Shown here: piece after piece, positions 6,942-17,583 of the stretch
How the letters are laid out: the number at the start of each line of letters is the position of its first letter
Position numbering within the stretch: the stretch's first letter is position 1
Origin: a bacterium
GTDB lineage: Bacteria; Bacillota; Bacilli; Lactobacillales; Streptococcaceae
Length of the DNA stretch: 64,000 nt
Direction: 5' to 3'
Assembly: GCA_905221325.1 (NCBI GenBank)
Contig: CAJNCS010000002.1
Coordinates: forward strand, 186,001 to 250,000
Made by a program: the position numbers and the translations under genes
Notes under the pieces: model-generated
The model's input: the letters and a program-made list of their open reading frames with translations, nothing else
Database searches by the model: none
What the model was told of the DNA's origin: nothing

Positions 6942-6970
6942 AAAAAAAGCTTCAAACATAAAGCTTTTTT
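6942..6970. terminator. Bidirectional terminator
   Basis: AAAAAAAGCTT / AAGCTTTTTT around a short loop, between the convergent small membrane protein and rsuA genes. Confidence 0.8.
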
Positions 6971-6973
6971 CTT

Positions 6974-7699
6974 TTATCCACTTTTCTCTAAGTAGTTTTT
7001 AATGATCTCTAATTCTTCTGGATTCAAGGGACGGAATTGACCTTCAGCTAGGTCAGGGTCTAAAGTGAAATCACCGAACTGAACTCGTTTGAGAGAGACA
7101 ACCTTGACACCGACAGATAGAAACATCTTCTTGACCTGATGAAATTTGCCTTCTGAGATGGTGATGGATGCACGGCTCTCTGTTAGACTTGAGGATAGAA
7201 TTTCGAGCTGAGCAGGTTTACAGGTGATCCCATCTAAAAAGACAATCCCATCTTGAAACTGCTGGATATGGTCTGGTGTGAGCAGTCCATTAACCTTAAC
7301 TTGGTAAGTTTTATCCACATGATATTGAGGATGGAGGAGTTGAAAGCCAAGAGGTCCATTGTCTGTTAAAAGGAGCAGTCCTGTCGTATCGCGGTCTAGC
7401 CTCCCAATCGCGTAGAGTTGGTCTGACTGGAGATTTCTTGGGAGGAGGTCCATGACGGTTGGAAGTTTCTTATCCTTGCTAGCTGTAACGACTCCGTTTG
7501 GCTTATGAAGCATGAGGTAGTTGTGTTCGTAGCCTTGGATTTGTCGTCCTTGAAAGACTAATTTCTGCAACCCAGTGTCGACATTTTGAGCGAGTGAGCG
7601 AGCTGGACAATCATCTACTAGGATTTCTTTTTTTAATAGAGCCTGTTTCATAGCCTTGCGACTGACCTTTTCTTGGGCTAATAATCTATCTAAACGCAT
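6974..7699 (-). CDS. rsuA: RsuA/RluB-family pseudouridine synthase
   Basis: 241 residues. An N-terminal S4-like RNA-binding domain (MRLDRLLAQEKVSRKAMKQA) is followed by the pseudouridine synthase domain with the catalytic motif GRLDRDTTG (Asp102) and the later GKFHQVKKMF motif. Length and N-terminal S4 domain fit RsuA, which modifies a uridine of 16S rRNA (U516 in E. coli); the exact target in streptococci is inferred. It is transcribed alone, divergent from typA. Confidence 0.85.
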   Translation of the reverse strand: MRLDRLLAQEKVSRKAMKQALLKKEILVDDCPARSLAQNVDTGLQKLVFQGRQIQGYEHNYLMLHKPNGVVTASKDKKLPTVMDLLPRNLQSDQLYAIGRLDRDTTGLLLLTDNGPLGFQLLHPQYHVDKTYQVKVNGLLTPDHIQQFQDGIVFLDGITCKPAQLEILSSSLTESRASITISEGKFHQVKKMFLSVGVKVVSLKRVQFGDFTLDPDLAEGQFRPLNPEELEIIKNYLEKSG

Positions 7700-7808
7700 A
7701 CCAGCTTATCTTATCATAAGTCTCTGACTTTGAAAAGAGTTGCCTTGACTAGAAAAGCGGAGTGAAAACATTTACACTTACTTGAATTATGTTATTTACT
7801 TGAAAATA

Positions 7809-7817
7809 TGGTATAAT
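7809..7817 (+). promoter_or_regulatory. Extended -10 promoter of typA
   Basis: TGGTATAAT about 43 bases before the typA ATG; the -35 region is weak. Confidence 0.6.
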
Positions 7818-7859
7818 TGCTCAGTTAGAAAATAAATTTTAAATATTATAGAGGAAATC

Positions 7860-9701
7860 ATGACAAAATTAAGAGAAGATATCCGTAACGTAGCCATTAT
7901 TGCCCACGTTGACCACGGTAAAACAACCCTCGTTGACGAATTATTGAAACAATCTGAAACTCTTGATGCACGTACAGAGTTGGCAGAGCGTGCTATGGAC
8001 TCAAACGATATCGAAAAAGAGCGTGGGATTACCATCCTTGCTAAAAATACAGCTGTTGCTTACAACGGAACTCGTATCAATATCATGGACACACCGGGAC
8101 ACGCGGACTTCGGTGGAGAAGTTGAGCGTATCATGAAGATGGTTGATGGTGTTGTCTTGGTCGTAGACTCTTATGAAGGGACTATGCCGCAAACCCGTTT
8201 CGTATTGAAAAAAGCCTTGGAACAAAACCTTGTCCCAATCGTTGTTATCAACAAAATCGACAAACCATCAGCTCGCCCAGCAGAAGTTGTAGATGAAGTC
8301 TTGGAGCTCTTTATCGAGCTCGGTGCAGATGATGACCAGCTTGATTTCCCAGTTGTTTATGCTTCAGCGATTAACGGAACATCTTCCTTGTCTGATGATC
8401 CTGCTGACCAAGAAGCAACAATGGCGCCAATCTTTGATACTATCATCGAACATATCCCAGCTCCAGTAGACAACTCTGATGAGCCGCTTCAATTCCAAGT
8501 GTCACTCTTGGACTACAACGACTTCGTAGGTCGTATCGGTATCGGACGTATTTTCCGTGGTACTGTTAAGGTTGGAGACCAAGTTACCCTCTCTAAACTA
8601 GATGGCACAACGAAGAACTTCCGTGTCACAAAACTCTTCGGTTTCTTTGGTTTGGAACGTCGTGAAATCCAAGAGGCCAAAGCAGGTGACTTGATTGCCA
8701 TTTCCGGTATGGAAGACATCTTTGTCGGTGAAACTATTACTCCGACAGACGCAGTTGAAGCTCTTCCAATCCTACACATCGATGAGCCAACTCTTCAAAT
8801 GACCTTCTTGGTCAACAACTCACCATTTGCTGGTAAGGAAGGTAAATGGGTGACTTCTCGTAAGGTGGAAGAACGCTTGCAAGCAGAATTGCAAACAGAC
8901 GTTTCCCTTCGTGTTGACCCAACGGACTCACCAGATAAATGGACTGTTTCAGGTCGTGGAGAATTGCACTTGTCAATCCTGATTGAAACCATGCGCCGTG
9001 AGGGTTATGAACTTCAAGTATCTCGTCCAGAAGTTATCGTAAAAGAAATTGACGGTGTTAAATGTGAGCCATTTGAACGCGTGCAAATCGATACTCCTGA
9101 AGAATACCAAGGATCTGTTATCCAAAGCCTTTCTGAACGTAAGGGTGAAATGTTGGATATGATTTCAACTGGTAATGGTCAAACTCGTTTGGTCTTCCTT
9201 GTTCCAGCGCGTGGTTTGATCGGATACTCAACTGAGTTCTTGTCAATGACCCGTGGTTACGGTATCATGAACCATACCTTCGACCAATACTTGCCATTGA
9301 TTCCGGGTGAAATTGGTGGACGTCACCGTGGTGCCCTTGTTTCTATTGATGCTGGTAAGGCTACAACTTACTCAATCATGTCTATCGAAGAACGTGGTAC
9401 CATCTTTGTCAACCCAGGTACTGAGGTTTACGAAGGAATGATCATCGGTGAAAACTCTCGTGAAAATGACTTGACAGTTAACATCACTAAGGCGAAACAA
9501 ATGACCAACGTCCGTTCAGCTACTAAGGACCAAACAGCTGTGATCAAGACGCCTCGTATCTTGACACTTGAAGAGTCTCTTGAGTTCTTGAACGACGATG
9601 AGTACATGGAAGTAACGCCTGATTCAATCCGTTTGCGTAAGCAAATCCTCAACAAGGCAGAGCGCGAGAAAGCCAACAAAAAGAAAAAATCAGCTGAATA
9701 A
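7860..9701 (+). CDS. typA: Ribosome-associated GTPase TypA/BipA
   Basis: 613 residues, the usual BipA length. The G domain has AHVDHGKTT (G1, residues 15-23), the RGIT switch, [12 protein letters not shown] (G3) and NKIDKP (G4); EF-G-like domains and the BipA-specific C-terminal domain follow, with [10 protein letters not shown] and [14 protein letters not shown]. BipA binds the 70S ribosome and helps 50S assembly, mainly in cold or stress. Codon use is strongly optimised, suggesting high expression. RBS GAGGAAA precedes the ATG. A DUF3165 gene follows 19 bases later. Confidence 0.97.
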   Translation: MTKLREDIRNVAIIAHVDHGKTTLVDELLKQSETLDARTELAERAMDSNDIEKERGITILAKNTAVAYNGTRINIMDTPGHADFGGEVERIMKMVDGVVLVVDSYEGTMPQTRFVLKKALEQNLVPIVVINKIDKPSARPAEVVDEVLELFIELGADDDQLDFPVVYASAINGTSSLSDDPADQEATMAPIFDTIIEHIPAPVDNSDEPLQFQVSLLDYNDFVGRIGIGRIFRGTVKVGDQVTLSKLDGTTKNFRVTKLFGFFGLERREIQEAKAGDLIAISGMEDIFVGETITPTDAVEALPILHIDEPTLQMTFLVNNSPFAGKEGKWVTSRKVEERLQAELQTDVSLRVDPTDSPDKWTVSGRGELHLSILIETMRREGYELQVSRPEVIVKEIDGVKCEPFERVQIDTPEEYQGSVIQSLSERKGEMLDMISTGNGQTRLVFLVPARGLIGYSTEFLSMTRGYGIMNHTFDQYLPLIPGEIGGRHRGALVSIDAGKATTYSIMSIEERGTIFVNPGTEVYEGMIIGENSRENDLTVNITKAKQMTNVRSATKDQTAVIKTPRILTLEESLEFLNDDEYMEVTPDSIRLRKQILNKAEREKANKKKKSAE

Positions 9702-9720
9702 GAGCTAGAAAGAGATAAAG

Positions 9721-9975
9721 ATGGTCTATTTAATCATAGGGATACTCTTATTACTACTCTATGTATTTGCGACACCTCAAAGTATCAAAGGAACAGTCAA
9801 CATCGTTATCTTGGTCTTTGTAGTTGTTGCACTCTTGATTTTGCTGATGTTGTCCATCTTGCAGATCTTCCAATTACCGACAGAATTCTTTGTCACAATC
9901 GCCATGCTGGCTCTAGCCTACTTTAGCTTGAGAGATATTACGCTCATGTCTGAAAAAAAGAGCAGAAGAAGATAA
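9721..9975 (+). CDS. DUF3165-family small membrane protein
   Basis: 84 residues with about three hydrophobic segments and a basic tail (SEKKSRRR). It matches in size and position the DUF3165 proteins that follow typA in streptococci (from memory). No promoter is seen, so it is probably co-transcribed with typA. Function unknown. A terminator follows at 9979. Confidence 0.75.
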   Translation: MVYLIIGILLLLLYVFATPQSIKGTVNIVILVFVVVALLILLMLSILQIFQLPTEFFVTIAMLALAYFSLRDITLMSEKKSRRR

Positions 9976-9978
9976 AGA

Positions 9979-10005
9979 GAAAGAGAGCTACGACTCTCTT
10001 TTTCT
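9979..10005 (+). terminator. Terminator of the typA operon
   Basis: AAGAGAG / CTCTCTT stem with loop CTACGA, then a T run. Confidence 0.8.
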
Positions 10006-10056
10006 ATGCTAGAATGAGGACTAGAGCATTTTCGTTTAGTATTATTTCCATAAAAA

Positions 10057-10065
10057 TGGTAAAAT
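10057..10065 (+). promoter_or_regulatory. Extended -10 promoter of murD-murG-divIB
   Basis: TGGTAAAAT, about 28 bases before the murD ATG; the -35 is weak. Confidence 0.5.
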
Positions 10066-10092
10066 AGTAGAAGTAGAAATGGAGTTTGAGAC

Positions 10093-11445
10093 ATGAAAGT
10101 AATCGATCAATTTAAAAATAAGAAAGTTCTTGTTTTAGGTTTGGCTAAGTCTGGTGAGTCTGCGGCTCGTTTGTTGGACAAGCTGGGTGCTATTGTGACA
10201 GTAAATGACGGCAAGCCTTTTGAGGAAAATCCTGCTGCGCAAAGCTTGCTAGAAGATGGAATCAAGGTTGTCACTGGTGGGCATCCTTTGGAGCTCTTGG
10301 ATGAAGATTTCGCTCTGATGGTGAAAAATCCAGGTATCCCGTATAGCAATCCCATGATTGAAAAGGCTTTGGCAAAGGGGATTCCAGTCTTGACTGAGGT
10401 GGAGTTGGCTTACTTGATCTCAGAAGCGCCGATTATCGGTATCACTGGTTCAAATGGGAAAACAACCACAACGACGATGATTGGGGAAGTTTTAACTGCT
10501 GCCGGTCAACATGGTCTTTTGTCAGGAAATATCGGCTATCCTGCTAGTCAAGTTGCTCAAACTGCGACAGATAAGGATATTCTTGTCATGGAACTTTCTT
10601 CTTTCCAGCTGATGGGTGTTCAAGAATTCCATCCTGAGATTGCGGTTATTACAAACCTTACGCCCACTCATATCGACTACCATGGTTCTTTTGAGGAGTA
10701 TGTGGCAGCTAAGTGGAATATCCAGAACAAGATGACAGCAGCTGATTTCCTTGTCTTGAACTTTAACCAAGACGTGGCAAAAGAATTGGCTACCAAAACA
10801 CAAGCTACTGTTGTTCCATTTTCAACACAGGAAAAGGTTGATGGAGCCTATTTGGAAGATGGTCAACTCTACTTCCGTGGCGAAGTGGTCATGGCAGCTG
10901 ATGAGATTGGTGTTCCAGGTAGCCACAATGTAGAAAATGCCCTTGCTACTATTGCTGTAGCCAAGCTCCGAGGTATCGACAACCAAATCATCAAGGAAAC
11001 TCTCTCAGCCTTTGGTGGTGTCAAACACCGTCTCCAGTTTGTGGATGAAATTCAGGGTGTCAAATTCTATAACGATAGCAAATCAACCAATATCCTGGCC
11101 ACTCAAAAAGCCTTGTCAGGATTTGACAATAGTAAGGTTATCTTGATTGCAGGTGGTTTGGACCGTGGCAATGAGTTTGACGAATTGGTGCCAGATATTA
11201 CAGGGCTCAAGAGAATGGTTATCCTCGGTCAGTCTGCAGAACGTGTCAAACGGGCAGCAGAGAAGGCTGGTGTGGCTTATGTAGATGCGACAGATATTGC
11301 TGATGCGACTCGCAAGGCTTATGAGCTAGCGACTCAAGGAGATGTTGTTCTCCTCAGCCCTGCCAATGCTAGCTGGGATATGTATGCTAACTTTGAAGTA
11401 CGTGGTGACCTCTTTATCGACACAGTAGCGGAGTTAAAGGGATAA
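10093..11445 (+). CDS. murD: UDP-N-acetylmuramoylalanine-D-glutamate ligase
   Basis: 450 residues. Mur ligase layout: an N-terminal Rossmann domain ([17 protein letters not shown]), an ATP-binding central domain with [12 protein letters not shown] (about 117-128), and a C-terminal domain with FYNDSKSTN and LSPANASWD. MurD adds D-glutamate to UDP-MurNAc-L-Ala in the cytoplasm, the second peptide step of peptidoglycan synthesis. It is first in a murD-murG-divIB operon, one base before murG, linking precursor synthesis to division. Confidence 0.97.
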   Translation: MKVIDQFKNKKVLVLGLAKSGESAARLLDKLGAIVTVNDGKPFEENPAAQSLLEDGIKVVTGGHPLELLDEDFALMVKNPGIPYSNPMIEKALAKGIPVLTEVELAYLISEAPIIGITGSNGKTTTTTMIGEVLTAAGQHGLLSGNIGYPASQVAQTATDKDILVMELSSFQLMGVQEFHPEIAVITNLTPTHIDYHGSFEEYVAAKWNIQNKMTAADFLVLNFNQDVAKELATKTQATVVPFSTQEKVDGAYLEDGQLYFRGEVVMAADEIGVPGSHNVENALATIAVAKLRGIDNQIIKETLSAFGGVKHRLQFVDEIQGVKFYNDSKSTNILATQKALSGFDNSKVILIAGGLDRGNEFDELVPDITGLKRMVILGQSAERVKRAAEKAGVAYVDATDIADATRKAYELATQGDVVLLSPANASWDMYANFEVRGDLFIDTVAELKG

Positions 11446-11446
11446 T

Positions 11447-12505
11447 ATGAAAAAAATAGTTTTTACAGGTGGGGGAACAGTTGGACACGTCACCCTTAAC
11501 CTTTTGTTAATGCCCAAGTTCATCGAAGACGGCTGGGAAGTCCACTATATCGGGGATAAGCATGGAATCGAACACCAAGAAATCCTCAAATCAGGCTTAA
11601 ATGTGACCTTCCATTCCATTTCGACTGGGAAGTTGCGTCGCTATTTCTCTTGGCAAAACATGCTGGACGTGTTTAAAGTTGGTTGGGGAATCATCCAATC
11701 CCTCTTTATCATGTTACGACTGCGTCCACAGGCTCTTTTTTCTAAGGGAGGATTTGTTTCTGTACCGCCGGTTATAGCAGCGCGTGTGTCAGGAGTGCCT
11801 GTCTTTATTCATGAATCGGACCTGTCTATGGGCTTGGCCAATAAAATTGCCTATAAATTTGCGACCAAGATGTATTCAACCTTTGAGCAGGCTGCTGGTC
11901 TCGTAAAGGTCGAGCATGTGGGGGCTGTGACTAAGGTTTCAGACCAAAAAATTCCTGAACCAGATGAATTGGTGGATATCCAAACCCACTTTGATCCAAA
12001 ATTGCCAACGGTATTGTTTGTCGGTGGTTCTGCAGGAGCTCGTGTCTTTAACCAATTGGTGACAGACCACAAGAAAGAGCTAACTGAACGCTACAATATT
12101 ATCAACCTCACTGGAGATTCTAGCCTCAATGAGTTGAGTCAAAATCTCTTTCGTGTTGATTATGTGACGGATCTCTATCAACCCTTGATGGAGCTGGCAG
12201 ATGTGGTGGTGACGCGTGGTGGTGCCAATACGATTTTCGAGCTCTTGGCCATGGCGAAACTCCATCTCATCGTACCATTGGGTCGTGAAGCAAGTCGAGG
12301 AGACCAGATTGAAAATGCGGCTTACTTTGTTAAGAAAGGCTATGCAGAAGAACTTCAAGAAAGTGACTTGACCTTGGAAAGTTTGGAGGAGAAACTCAGT
12401 CACTTGCTTAGTCACAAGGACCAATACCAAGCTAGCATGAAAGCTTCAACTGAATTGAAATCTCTTGCAGATTTTTACGATCTACTAAGAAAAGACTTAT
12501 CATAA
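11447..12505 (+). CDS. murG: UDP-GlcNAc:lipid I N-acetylglucosaminyltransferase
   Basis: 352 residues, GT28 family. The N-terminal glycine loop ([13 protein letters not shown]) is the streptococcal variant of GGTGGH, and the donor-binding region near residue 260 reads [13 protein letters not shown]. MurG converts lipid I to lipid II on the inner membrane face. It is translated directly after murD and is followed by divIB nine bases later. Confidence 0.96.
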   Translation: MKKIVFTGGGTVGHVTLNLLLMPKFIEDGWEVHYIGDKHGIEHQEILKSGLNVTFHSISTGKLRRYFSWQNMLDVFKVGWGIIQSLFIMLRLRPQALFSKGGFVSVPPVIAARVSGVPVFIHESDLSMGLANKIAYKFATKMYSTFEQAAGLVKVEHVGAVTKVSDQKIPEPDELVDIQTHFDPKLPTVLFVGGSAGARVFNQLVTDHKKELTERYNIINLTGDSSLNELSQNLFRVDYVTDLYQPLMELADVVVTRGGANTIFELLAMAKLHLIVPLGREASRGDQIENAAYFVKKGYAEELQESDLTLESLEEKLSHLLSHKDQYQASMKASTELKSLADFYDLLRKDLS

Positions 12506-12514
12506 GGAATATCA

Positions 12515-13642
12515 ATGTCAAAGGATAAGAAAAAAGAATCAAACCAGAAGAAAGAATTGTCTGAATGGCAGAAACGAAACCAGGAATACTTGAAAAAGAA
12601 GGCTGAGGAAGAAGCTGCCCTAGCTGAAGAGAAAGAAAAGGAAAAACAAGCTCGAATGGAGGAAAACTCTAAGATGTTAGAGGAAGCCAAGAAATCATCG
12701 AGTGAATCATACGAGGAAGCAACAAGCCCAAGTAAGGAACCATCCGAAAAAGAAGAAAAATCTCAAAAGGATGCCCCTAAAGTCAAAGAGAAAAAAGAGA
12801 AGAAGAAAAAAGAAAAACTAGAGAAACCAGAAAAACCTGCCAAGCCTAAAATTGCTCCCGTTCATATTTGGCGAGCTGTGAGTATCTTGGTACCGAGTGT
12901 TCTGGTTCTCCTCCTTTCTATCTATCTCTTGACTCCTCTTTCGACTATCAAGCATATCGATGTTAAGGGAAATGTCCAGACCCAAGCGGATGACATTAAA
13001 CAGGTTTCTGGCATTCAGGATAGTGATTATACCTTGTCTTTGTTGTTGAACAAGGAGAAGCACGCTGAGCAGATCAAGTCTAACCATTGGATAGAGTCTG
13101 CGAAGATTGACTATCAATTTCCGACTAACTTTACGATTGAGGTTAAGGAGTTTGCTATTGTCGGATATTATGTATCTGGTGAAGAACATTATCCTATTCT
13201 TTCTAGTGGTACAGTAGAGTCAAGTCCTGTCAACCTTTTGAACCTGCCTGAGACCTACCTAACAGTCACCTTTAACGATGAGCAGCAGGTGAAGGATTTG
13301 ATAACGGGTCTTTCTAGCATTAGTGAGGACATAAAGAGTCAAATTCAGAAGATCGAACTAGCGCCAAGTAAGGCAACTGCCGATCTTCTAAAAATTACTA
13401 TGCAGGATACAGATGAAATAGTAGTTCCCTTGTCAGAGTTGGGTAAGAAATTGCCTTATTATAGCAAAATCAAACCACAATTGTCAGAACCGAGCTTTAT
13501 TGATATGGAAGCTGGCATCTATAGCACTAGCCTGGTTGATAAACGTTTAGAAGAAGCTGAGGAAAAGGCCAAACAAGAAGCTAAAGAAGCAGAGAAGAAA
13601 AAACAGGAAGAAAAAAAAGCTGAAGAAAAGAAACAAGAATAA
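12515..13642 (+). CDS. divIB: Cell division protein DivIB/FtsQ
   Basis: 375 residues. A long, highly charged Lys/Glu-rich cytoplasmic region (1-120), one membrane segment (about 124-146, near VSILVPSVLVLLLSIYLL), then an extracellular POTRA domain starting TIKHIDVKGNVQTQ and a beta domain. The C-terminus is another Lys/Glu-rich tail (EEAEEKAKQEAKEAEKKK). DivIB works with DivIC and FtsL in the divisome and stabilises septal wall synthesis. The charged extension is typical of streptococci. Confidence 0.93.
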   Translation: MSKDKKKESNQKKELSEWQKRNQEYLKKKAEEEAALAEEKEKEKQARMEENSKMLEEAKKSSSESYEEATSPSKEPSEKEEKSQKDAPKVKEKKEKKKKEKLEKPEKPAKPKIAPVHIWRAVSILVPSVLVLLLSIYLLTPLSTIKHIDVKGNVQTQADDIKQVSGIQDSDYTLSLLLNKEKHAEQIKSNHWIESAKIDYQFPTNFTIEVKEFAIVGYYVSGEEHYPILSSGTVESSPVNLLNLPETYLTVTFNDEQQVKDLITGLSSISEDIKSQIQKIELAPSKATADLLKITMQDTDEIVVPLSELGKKLPYYSKIKPQLSEPSFIDMEAGIYSTSLVDKRLEEAEEKAKQEAKEAEKKKQEEKKAEEKKQE

Positions 13643-13659
13643 GAATCTTCAGTTTTTAC

Positions 13660-13688
13660 TTGACAAGTGTCGTTATAAATAATAGAAT
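13660..13688 (+). promoter_or_regulatory. pyrFE promoter
   Basis: TTGACA (13660-13665), 17-bp spacer, TAGAAT (13683-13688). Confidence 0.8.
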
Positions 13689-13705
13689 AGTAGAAAACTT
13701 TTAAA

Positions 13706-13809
13706 GCAGTCCAGAGAGGCAGCTAAGGTTAGACAGTGAAAGGGTGGAGACTACCCGTTTTTCGTGGAACCTAGCTGCTAGCAGGTTCCTTTTTTTGAGC
13801 AATGGACTG
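13706..13809 (+). promoter_or_regulatory. PyrR-dependent attenuator leader
   Basis: AGTCCAGAGAGGC (13708-13720) matches the PyrR binding loop of pyr leaders. It is followed by a terminator whose stem GGAACCT / AGGTTCC (13766-13789) precedes seven T residues. GCAGTCC (13706-13712) can pair with GGACTG (13804-13809), a long-range anchor. In the known model UMP-bound PyrR holds the upstream hairpin so that the terminator forms when pyrimidines are plentiful. Confidence 0.85.
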
Positions 13810-13832
13810 TCAGCAAAGAATAGGAGAAAAGA

Positions 13833-14534
13833 ATGCGTGAGAGTCGCCCAGTCATTGCTCTGGATTTTCCAAGTTTCGAGGAAGCCAAAGAATTTTTAGC
13901 CCTTTTTCCAGCGGAGGAAAAACTCTATGTCAAGGTAGGAATGGAAATCTACTATGCAGTAGGTCCCGAGGTTGTGCGTTATTTGAAATCATTGGGACAT
14001 AGTGTTTTTTTGGATCTCAAGTTGCATGATATTCCAAATACGGTCAAGTCAACAATGAAAATCTTGTCAAGTCTGGGTGTCGATATGACCAATGTTCAGG
14101 CAGCAGGTGGACTTGAGATGATGCAGGCCGCGCGTGAAGGCCTTGGTGATCAAGGGATTCTTATCGCGGTGACCCAATTGACCTCAACATCCGAAGAGCA
14201 GATGCAAGACTGTCAAAATATCCAAACTAGTCTGCAGGAATCAGTGATTCACTATGCTATGAAAACAGCTGAAGCTGGATTGGATGGAGTGGTTTGCTCA
14301 GCCCAAGAGGCCCAACTCATCAAGGAGGCGACACACGAAGATTTTATCTGCTTGACACCAGGTATTCGACCAGCAGGTGCTGAAGCAGGGGATCAAAAAC
14401 GAGTAGTGACCCCTGGTCAAGCCTATCAAATCGGTAGTGACTATATCGTGGTAGGCCGTCCAATCACACAGGCAGCAGACCCTGTAGCAGCCTACCATGC
14501 TATCAAGGAAGAATGGACACGCGATTGGGTATAA
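13833..14534 (+). CDS. pyrF: Orotidine 5'-phosphate decarboxylase
   Basis: 233 residues. The catalytic segment [11 protein letters not shown] (Asp61, Lys63, Asp66) and the phosphate-binding end (LTPGIRP and VVGRPITQA) are intact in a TIM barrel of normal length. PyrF converts OMP to UMP, the last step of pyrimidine nucleotide synthesis. RBS AGGAGAAA precedes the ATG. It forms an operon with pyrE under the PyrR attenuator. Confidence 0.97.
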   Translation: MRESRPVIALDFPSFEEAKEFLALFPAEEKLYVKVGMEIYYAVGPEVVRYLKSLGHSVFLDLKLHDIPNTVKSTMKILSSLGVDMTNVQAAGGLEMMQAAREGLGDQGILIAVTQLTSTSEEQMQDCQNIQTSLQESVIHYAMKTAEAGLDGVVCSAQEAQLIKEATHEDFICLTPGIRPAGAEAGDQKRVVTPGQAYQIGSDYIVVGRPITQAADPVAAYHAIKEEWTRDWV

Positions 14535-14576
14535 AGTGTATTTGATTATAGATTTAAGGATAAGAAGGAGTATACC

Positions 14577-15209
14577 ATGACACTTGCTAGAGACATTGCT
14601 AGCCATCTATTGAAAATTCAAGCGGTTTATCTCAAACCAGAAGAGCCTTTCACTTGGGCATCTGGGATCAAGTCACCTATCTATACGGATAATCGTGTGA
14701 CCCTAGCTTACCCAGAAACTAGAACTTTGATTGAAAATGGTTTTGTGGATGCTATCAAAGCAGCCTTTCCAGAGGTAGAAGTCATTGCTGGTACAGCGAC
14801 AGCAGGGATTCCACACGGAGCTATCATCGCGGACAAGATGAATCTACCATTTGCCTATATCCGTAGCAAGCCAAAAGACCATGGAGCCGGAAACCAAATC
14901 GAAGGCCGTGTAGCCCAGGGGCAAAAAATGGTAATTGTAGAAGACCTGATTTCAACTGGTGGTTCAGTTCTCGAAGCGGTAGCAGCTGCCAAGCGTGAAG
15001 GAGCAGATGTTCTCGGTGTAGTAGCCATTTTTAGCTATCAACTAGCAAAAGCAGATAAGAACTTTGCAAATGCAGGCGTGAAACTGGTGACTCTCTCAAA
15101 CTACAGCGAGCTCATCCACCTAGCTCAGGAAGAAGGCTACATCACACCAGAGGGATTGGATCTCTTAAAACGCTTTAAAGAAGACCAAGAAAATTGGCAA
15201 AATGGCTAA
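14577..15209 (+). CDS. pyrE: Orotate phosphoribosyltransferase
   Basis: 210 residues with the PRPP-binding motif [12 protein letters not shown] (119-130) and the flexible-loop region [15 protein letters not shown]. PyrE joins orotate and PRPP to give OMP, the substrate of PyrF encoded 42 bases upstream. RBS AAGGAG lies upstream of the ATG. The operon ends at the terminator at 15217. Confidence 0.97.
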   Translation: MTLARDIASHLLKIQAVYLKPEEPFTWASGIKSPIYTDNRVTLAYPETRTLIENGFVDAIKAAFPEVEVIAGTATAGIPHGAIIADKMNLPFAYIRSKPKDHGAGNQIEGRVAQGQKMVIVEDLISTGGSVLEAVAAAKREGADVLGVVAIFSYQLAKADKNFANAGVKLVTLSNYSELIHLAQEEGYITPEGLDLLKRFKEDQENWQNG

Positions 15210-15216
15210 AATATTG

Positions 15217-15256
15217 AAAATCAGGTAGTCACTAGGATTACCTGATTTCTTTTTAT
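15217..15256 (+). terminator. Terminator of pyrFE
   Basis: AAATCAGGTA / TACCTGATTT stem followed by T-rich sequence; it separates pyrE from the convergent ABC operon and could serve both. Confidence 0.8.
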
Positions 15257-15268
15257 TTTCGGAAAGTA

Positions 15269-16135
15269 TTAGTCAACTTTTCCACCTTCAACAACTAGAT
15301 CATCTGCCTTAGCAGCGTCACCATAGGTTGGGTGAAGTGTTTTTTCATAGGCCTTGTGGAAGAAGTTTTCCTTGCCCAATTTTTCAATATCTTTATTGAT
15401 AAAGTCAAGCAATTCTTGGTTTCCTTTTTGGACTGCTGGTGCAATGGTATCTGGGTCACCGAGAGAAGTAATTCCTACTTCGTACCCTTTATTTTCGAGA
15501 GCCCAAGCTAGGACTTCAGTATTGTCAGTAGAGAAGGCATCTCCACGTCCGTCAAGAAGAGCCTGATAAGCATCACTGTATTGGTCGTATTTTTGAAGTT
15601 TGACTTCTGGATGATTTTTCTCAAAGTAGGTTTCAGCAGTGGTTCCTTTTGTGACAATCAAGGTTTTGCCTTCTAATTCTTTAACGTCTTTGATGACTTT
15701 ATCTTTTGGTGACACAACACCGAGGGAGACTTTCATGTAAGGGAGGGCAAAATCAACTTGTTTCTTACGTTCGTCGGTAACTGTGAAGTTGGCAAGTGTG
15801 ATATCCACCTTGTTTGAAATCAAATATTCAGCACGGTTGGCAGCATCAACGGAAACGTATTTGACTTTAACACCTAAGTCTTGAGCTAATTGGTTACCCA
15901 ATTCGATATCGTAGCCTTGGTAAGAACCGTCGTTGTCAACATAACCAAATGGTTTTTTGTCTCCAAATACGGCGATTCGAAGTTCACCGCTTTTTTTGAT
16001 TTCGTCGATAGTGCGGGCCTTGGCAGTTGCTTTTCCTGATGAAGCATCAGAGCTTCCACCTGAGCTACAAGCTGTGACAAAGATAAGCGCAAATGCTAGA
16101 GCAAAAACAGTTAGAATTGGTTTGAGTAGTTTCAT
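15269..16135 (-). CDS. Amino-acid ABC transporter substrate-binding lipoprotein
   Basis: 288 residues. Signal peptide with lipobox VTAC (Cys23), a Ser/Gly-rich linker, then a family-3 solute-binding domain (ELRIAVFGDKKPFGYVDNDGSYQGYDIELGNQLA; SNKVDITLANFTVTDERKK). It should capture a polar amino acid, possibly cysteine, glutamate or aspartate, outside the membrane and pass it to the two permeases. It is the last gene of a four-gene operon (permease, permease, ATPase, binding protein). The exact substrate cannot be read from sequence. Confidence 0.92.
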   Translation of the reverse strand: MKLLKPILTVFALAFALIFVTACSSGGSSDASSGKATAKARTIDEIKKSGELRIAVFGDKKPFGYVDNDGSYQGYDIELGNQLAQDLGVKVKYVSVDAANRAEYLISNKVDITLANFTVTDERKKQVDFALPYMKVSLGVVSPKDKVIKDVKELEGKTLIVTKGTTAETYFEKNHPEVKLQKYDQYSDAYQALLDGRGDAFSTDNTEVLAWALENKGYEVGITSLGDPDTIAPAVQKGNQELLDFINKDIEKLGKENFFHKAYEKTLHPTYGDAAKADDLVVEGGKVD

Positions 16136-16146
16136 AAAAATCTCCT

Positions 16147-16905
16147 TTATAGATATGAGCCGAACTGGCTAAAGTCAAAAACGTTTAAAAATTCCTGTGC
16201 TCGTTTGGTTTGTGGATTGGTGAAGAATTCCTGAGCCGTTCCTTCTTCAGCAATTTTCCCTTGGTCAAGGAAGATAATGCGGTCCGCAATGGCTTGGGCA
16301 AACTGCATTTCGTGTGTTACCAGAATCATGGTACGCCCTTCTTGAGCCAAGTCATTGATAAGTTCCAGAACCTCACGCACCATTTCTGGGTCCAGTGAAG
16401 CCGTTACTTCATCAAAGAGGATAATTTCTGGATGCATGAGAAGGGCACGGACAATTGCCACTCGTTGCTTTTGTCCACCAGATAATTGACGAGCGAAACT
16501 GTGTTTTTTATCAAGCAGTCCGACACGTTCGAGTAATTGCAGGGCTTCTTCCGTCACCTCTTTTTTGTCCCGTCCTTGTGCCTTGATAGGACCTAAGATA
16601 AGGTTCTGCAGAACGTCCAGATGGGGAAAGAGTTCATAACTTTGAAAGACCATGCCAATCTTTTGGCGAACTAAGTGAAAGTCTTTCTGGTTTCCAATAA
16701 TGGACTGGCCATCAAGAAGAATATCTCCACCTTGAATGGTTTCTAAGCCATTGAGGCAACGAAGTAGAGTGCTTTTTCCGCAACCAGAGGGTCCTAGAAT
16801 GACGACGACTTCCCCCTTTTTTATATCCAGGGAAAGCCCTTGGAGGATGGGATTATCTCCGAAGGATTTTTTCAGATCCTTGATTTCTAATATAGTATCA
16901 GACAT
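16147..16905 (-). CDS. Amino-acid ABC transporter ATP-binding protein
   Basis: 252 residues. Walker A GPSGCGKST (38-46), Q loop, signature LSGGQKQR (141-148), Walker B ILFDE followed by VTASLDP in place of the common PTSALDP. Closest to the GlnQ-type polar amino-acid importers. It follows the permease at 16906 with no gap, so it is part of the same operon and powers the same importer. Confidence 0.93.
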   Translation of the reverse strand: MSDTILEIKDLKKSFGDNPILQGLSLDIKKGEVVVILGPSGCGKSTLLRCLNGLETIQGGDILLDGQSIIGNQKDFHLVRQKIGMVFQSYELFPHLDVLQNLILGPIKAQGRDKKEVTEEALQLLERVGLLDKKHSFARQLSGGQKQRVAIVRALLMHPEIILFDEVTASLDPEMVREVLELINDLAQEGRTMILVTHEMQFAQAIADRIIFLDQGKIAEEGTAQEFFTNPQTKRAQEFLNVFDFSQFGSYL

Positions 16906-17583
16906 TTAGTTCCTCCAGTGTTTTTCTAAGTGAGTAGATAGTTTGGAAATGGGGAAGCAAACTGCGAAATACAAGACCAGAATGGTTCCGTAGATCCAAA
17001 AGGAAGCAGTTGGGATGGTCAAGCGATTGCTATCGATGATTTGTTGTCCAACCTTGGTAACTTCCACAACTCCAATCAAGACAACTAAGGAAGTCGTTTT
17101 GATCATCCGAGTAACCAAGTTGATGGCCTGCGGAAGCAATCTTCTCAAGACCTGAGGGATGATGATGTGGTAGTAAAGTTGGAAATTTGTTAAGCCAAGC
17201 GCCTGTCCGCTTTCAAACTGATGTTTAGGGAGGGAAGTGATGGCCCCACGAACCAAGTCTCCCATTTCAGCTGTTCCCCAGAGGGTGAAAACGATAATAG
17301 CAGAAGTCTCTCCCGATATATTGATATTAAAGTTTCGAGCTAAGCCGAAATAAACGATGAAAAGTAGTACTAGCTGAGGCATGATACGGATAAATTCTAG
17401 ATAAAAACGTGTTAAAAAGCGAACGACTCTAGAATGAGAGGTCATGATGATTCCCATAACCGTTCCGAAAATCATGGATAGAATGACGGAGAGAATGGAA
17501 ATTCCAATCGTGACGCCCAATCCCTGTAAGATTCGCAGGAGATTATTTCCCTGAAAGAGTACTTGTATTCCCGAATCCTGCAT
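16906..17583 (-). CDS. Amino-acid ABC transporter permease 2
   Basis: 225 residues, His/Glu/Gln/Arg (HEQRo) permease family: about five membrane segments and the EAA-loop region SGQALGLTNFQLYYHIIIPQ. The ATG at 17583 has a strong RBS (AAAGGAGG) even though it lies 41 bases inside the preceding permease gene, so the overlap is likely real. It pairs with the upstream permease. Confidence 0.9.
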   Translation of the reverse strand: MQDSGIQVLFQGNNLLRILQGLGVTIGISILSVILSMIFGTVMGIIMTSHSRVVRFLTRFYLEFIRIMPQLVLLFIVYFGLARNFNINISGETSAIIVFTLWGTAEMGDLVRGAITSLPKHQFESGQALGLTNFQLYYHIIIPQVLRRLLPQAINLVTRMIKTTSLVVLIGVVEVTKVGQQIIDSNRLTIPTASFWIYGTILVLYFAVCFPISKLSTHLEKHWRN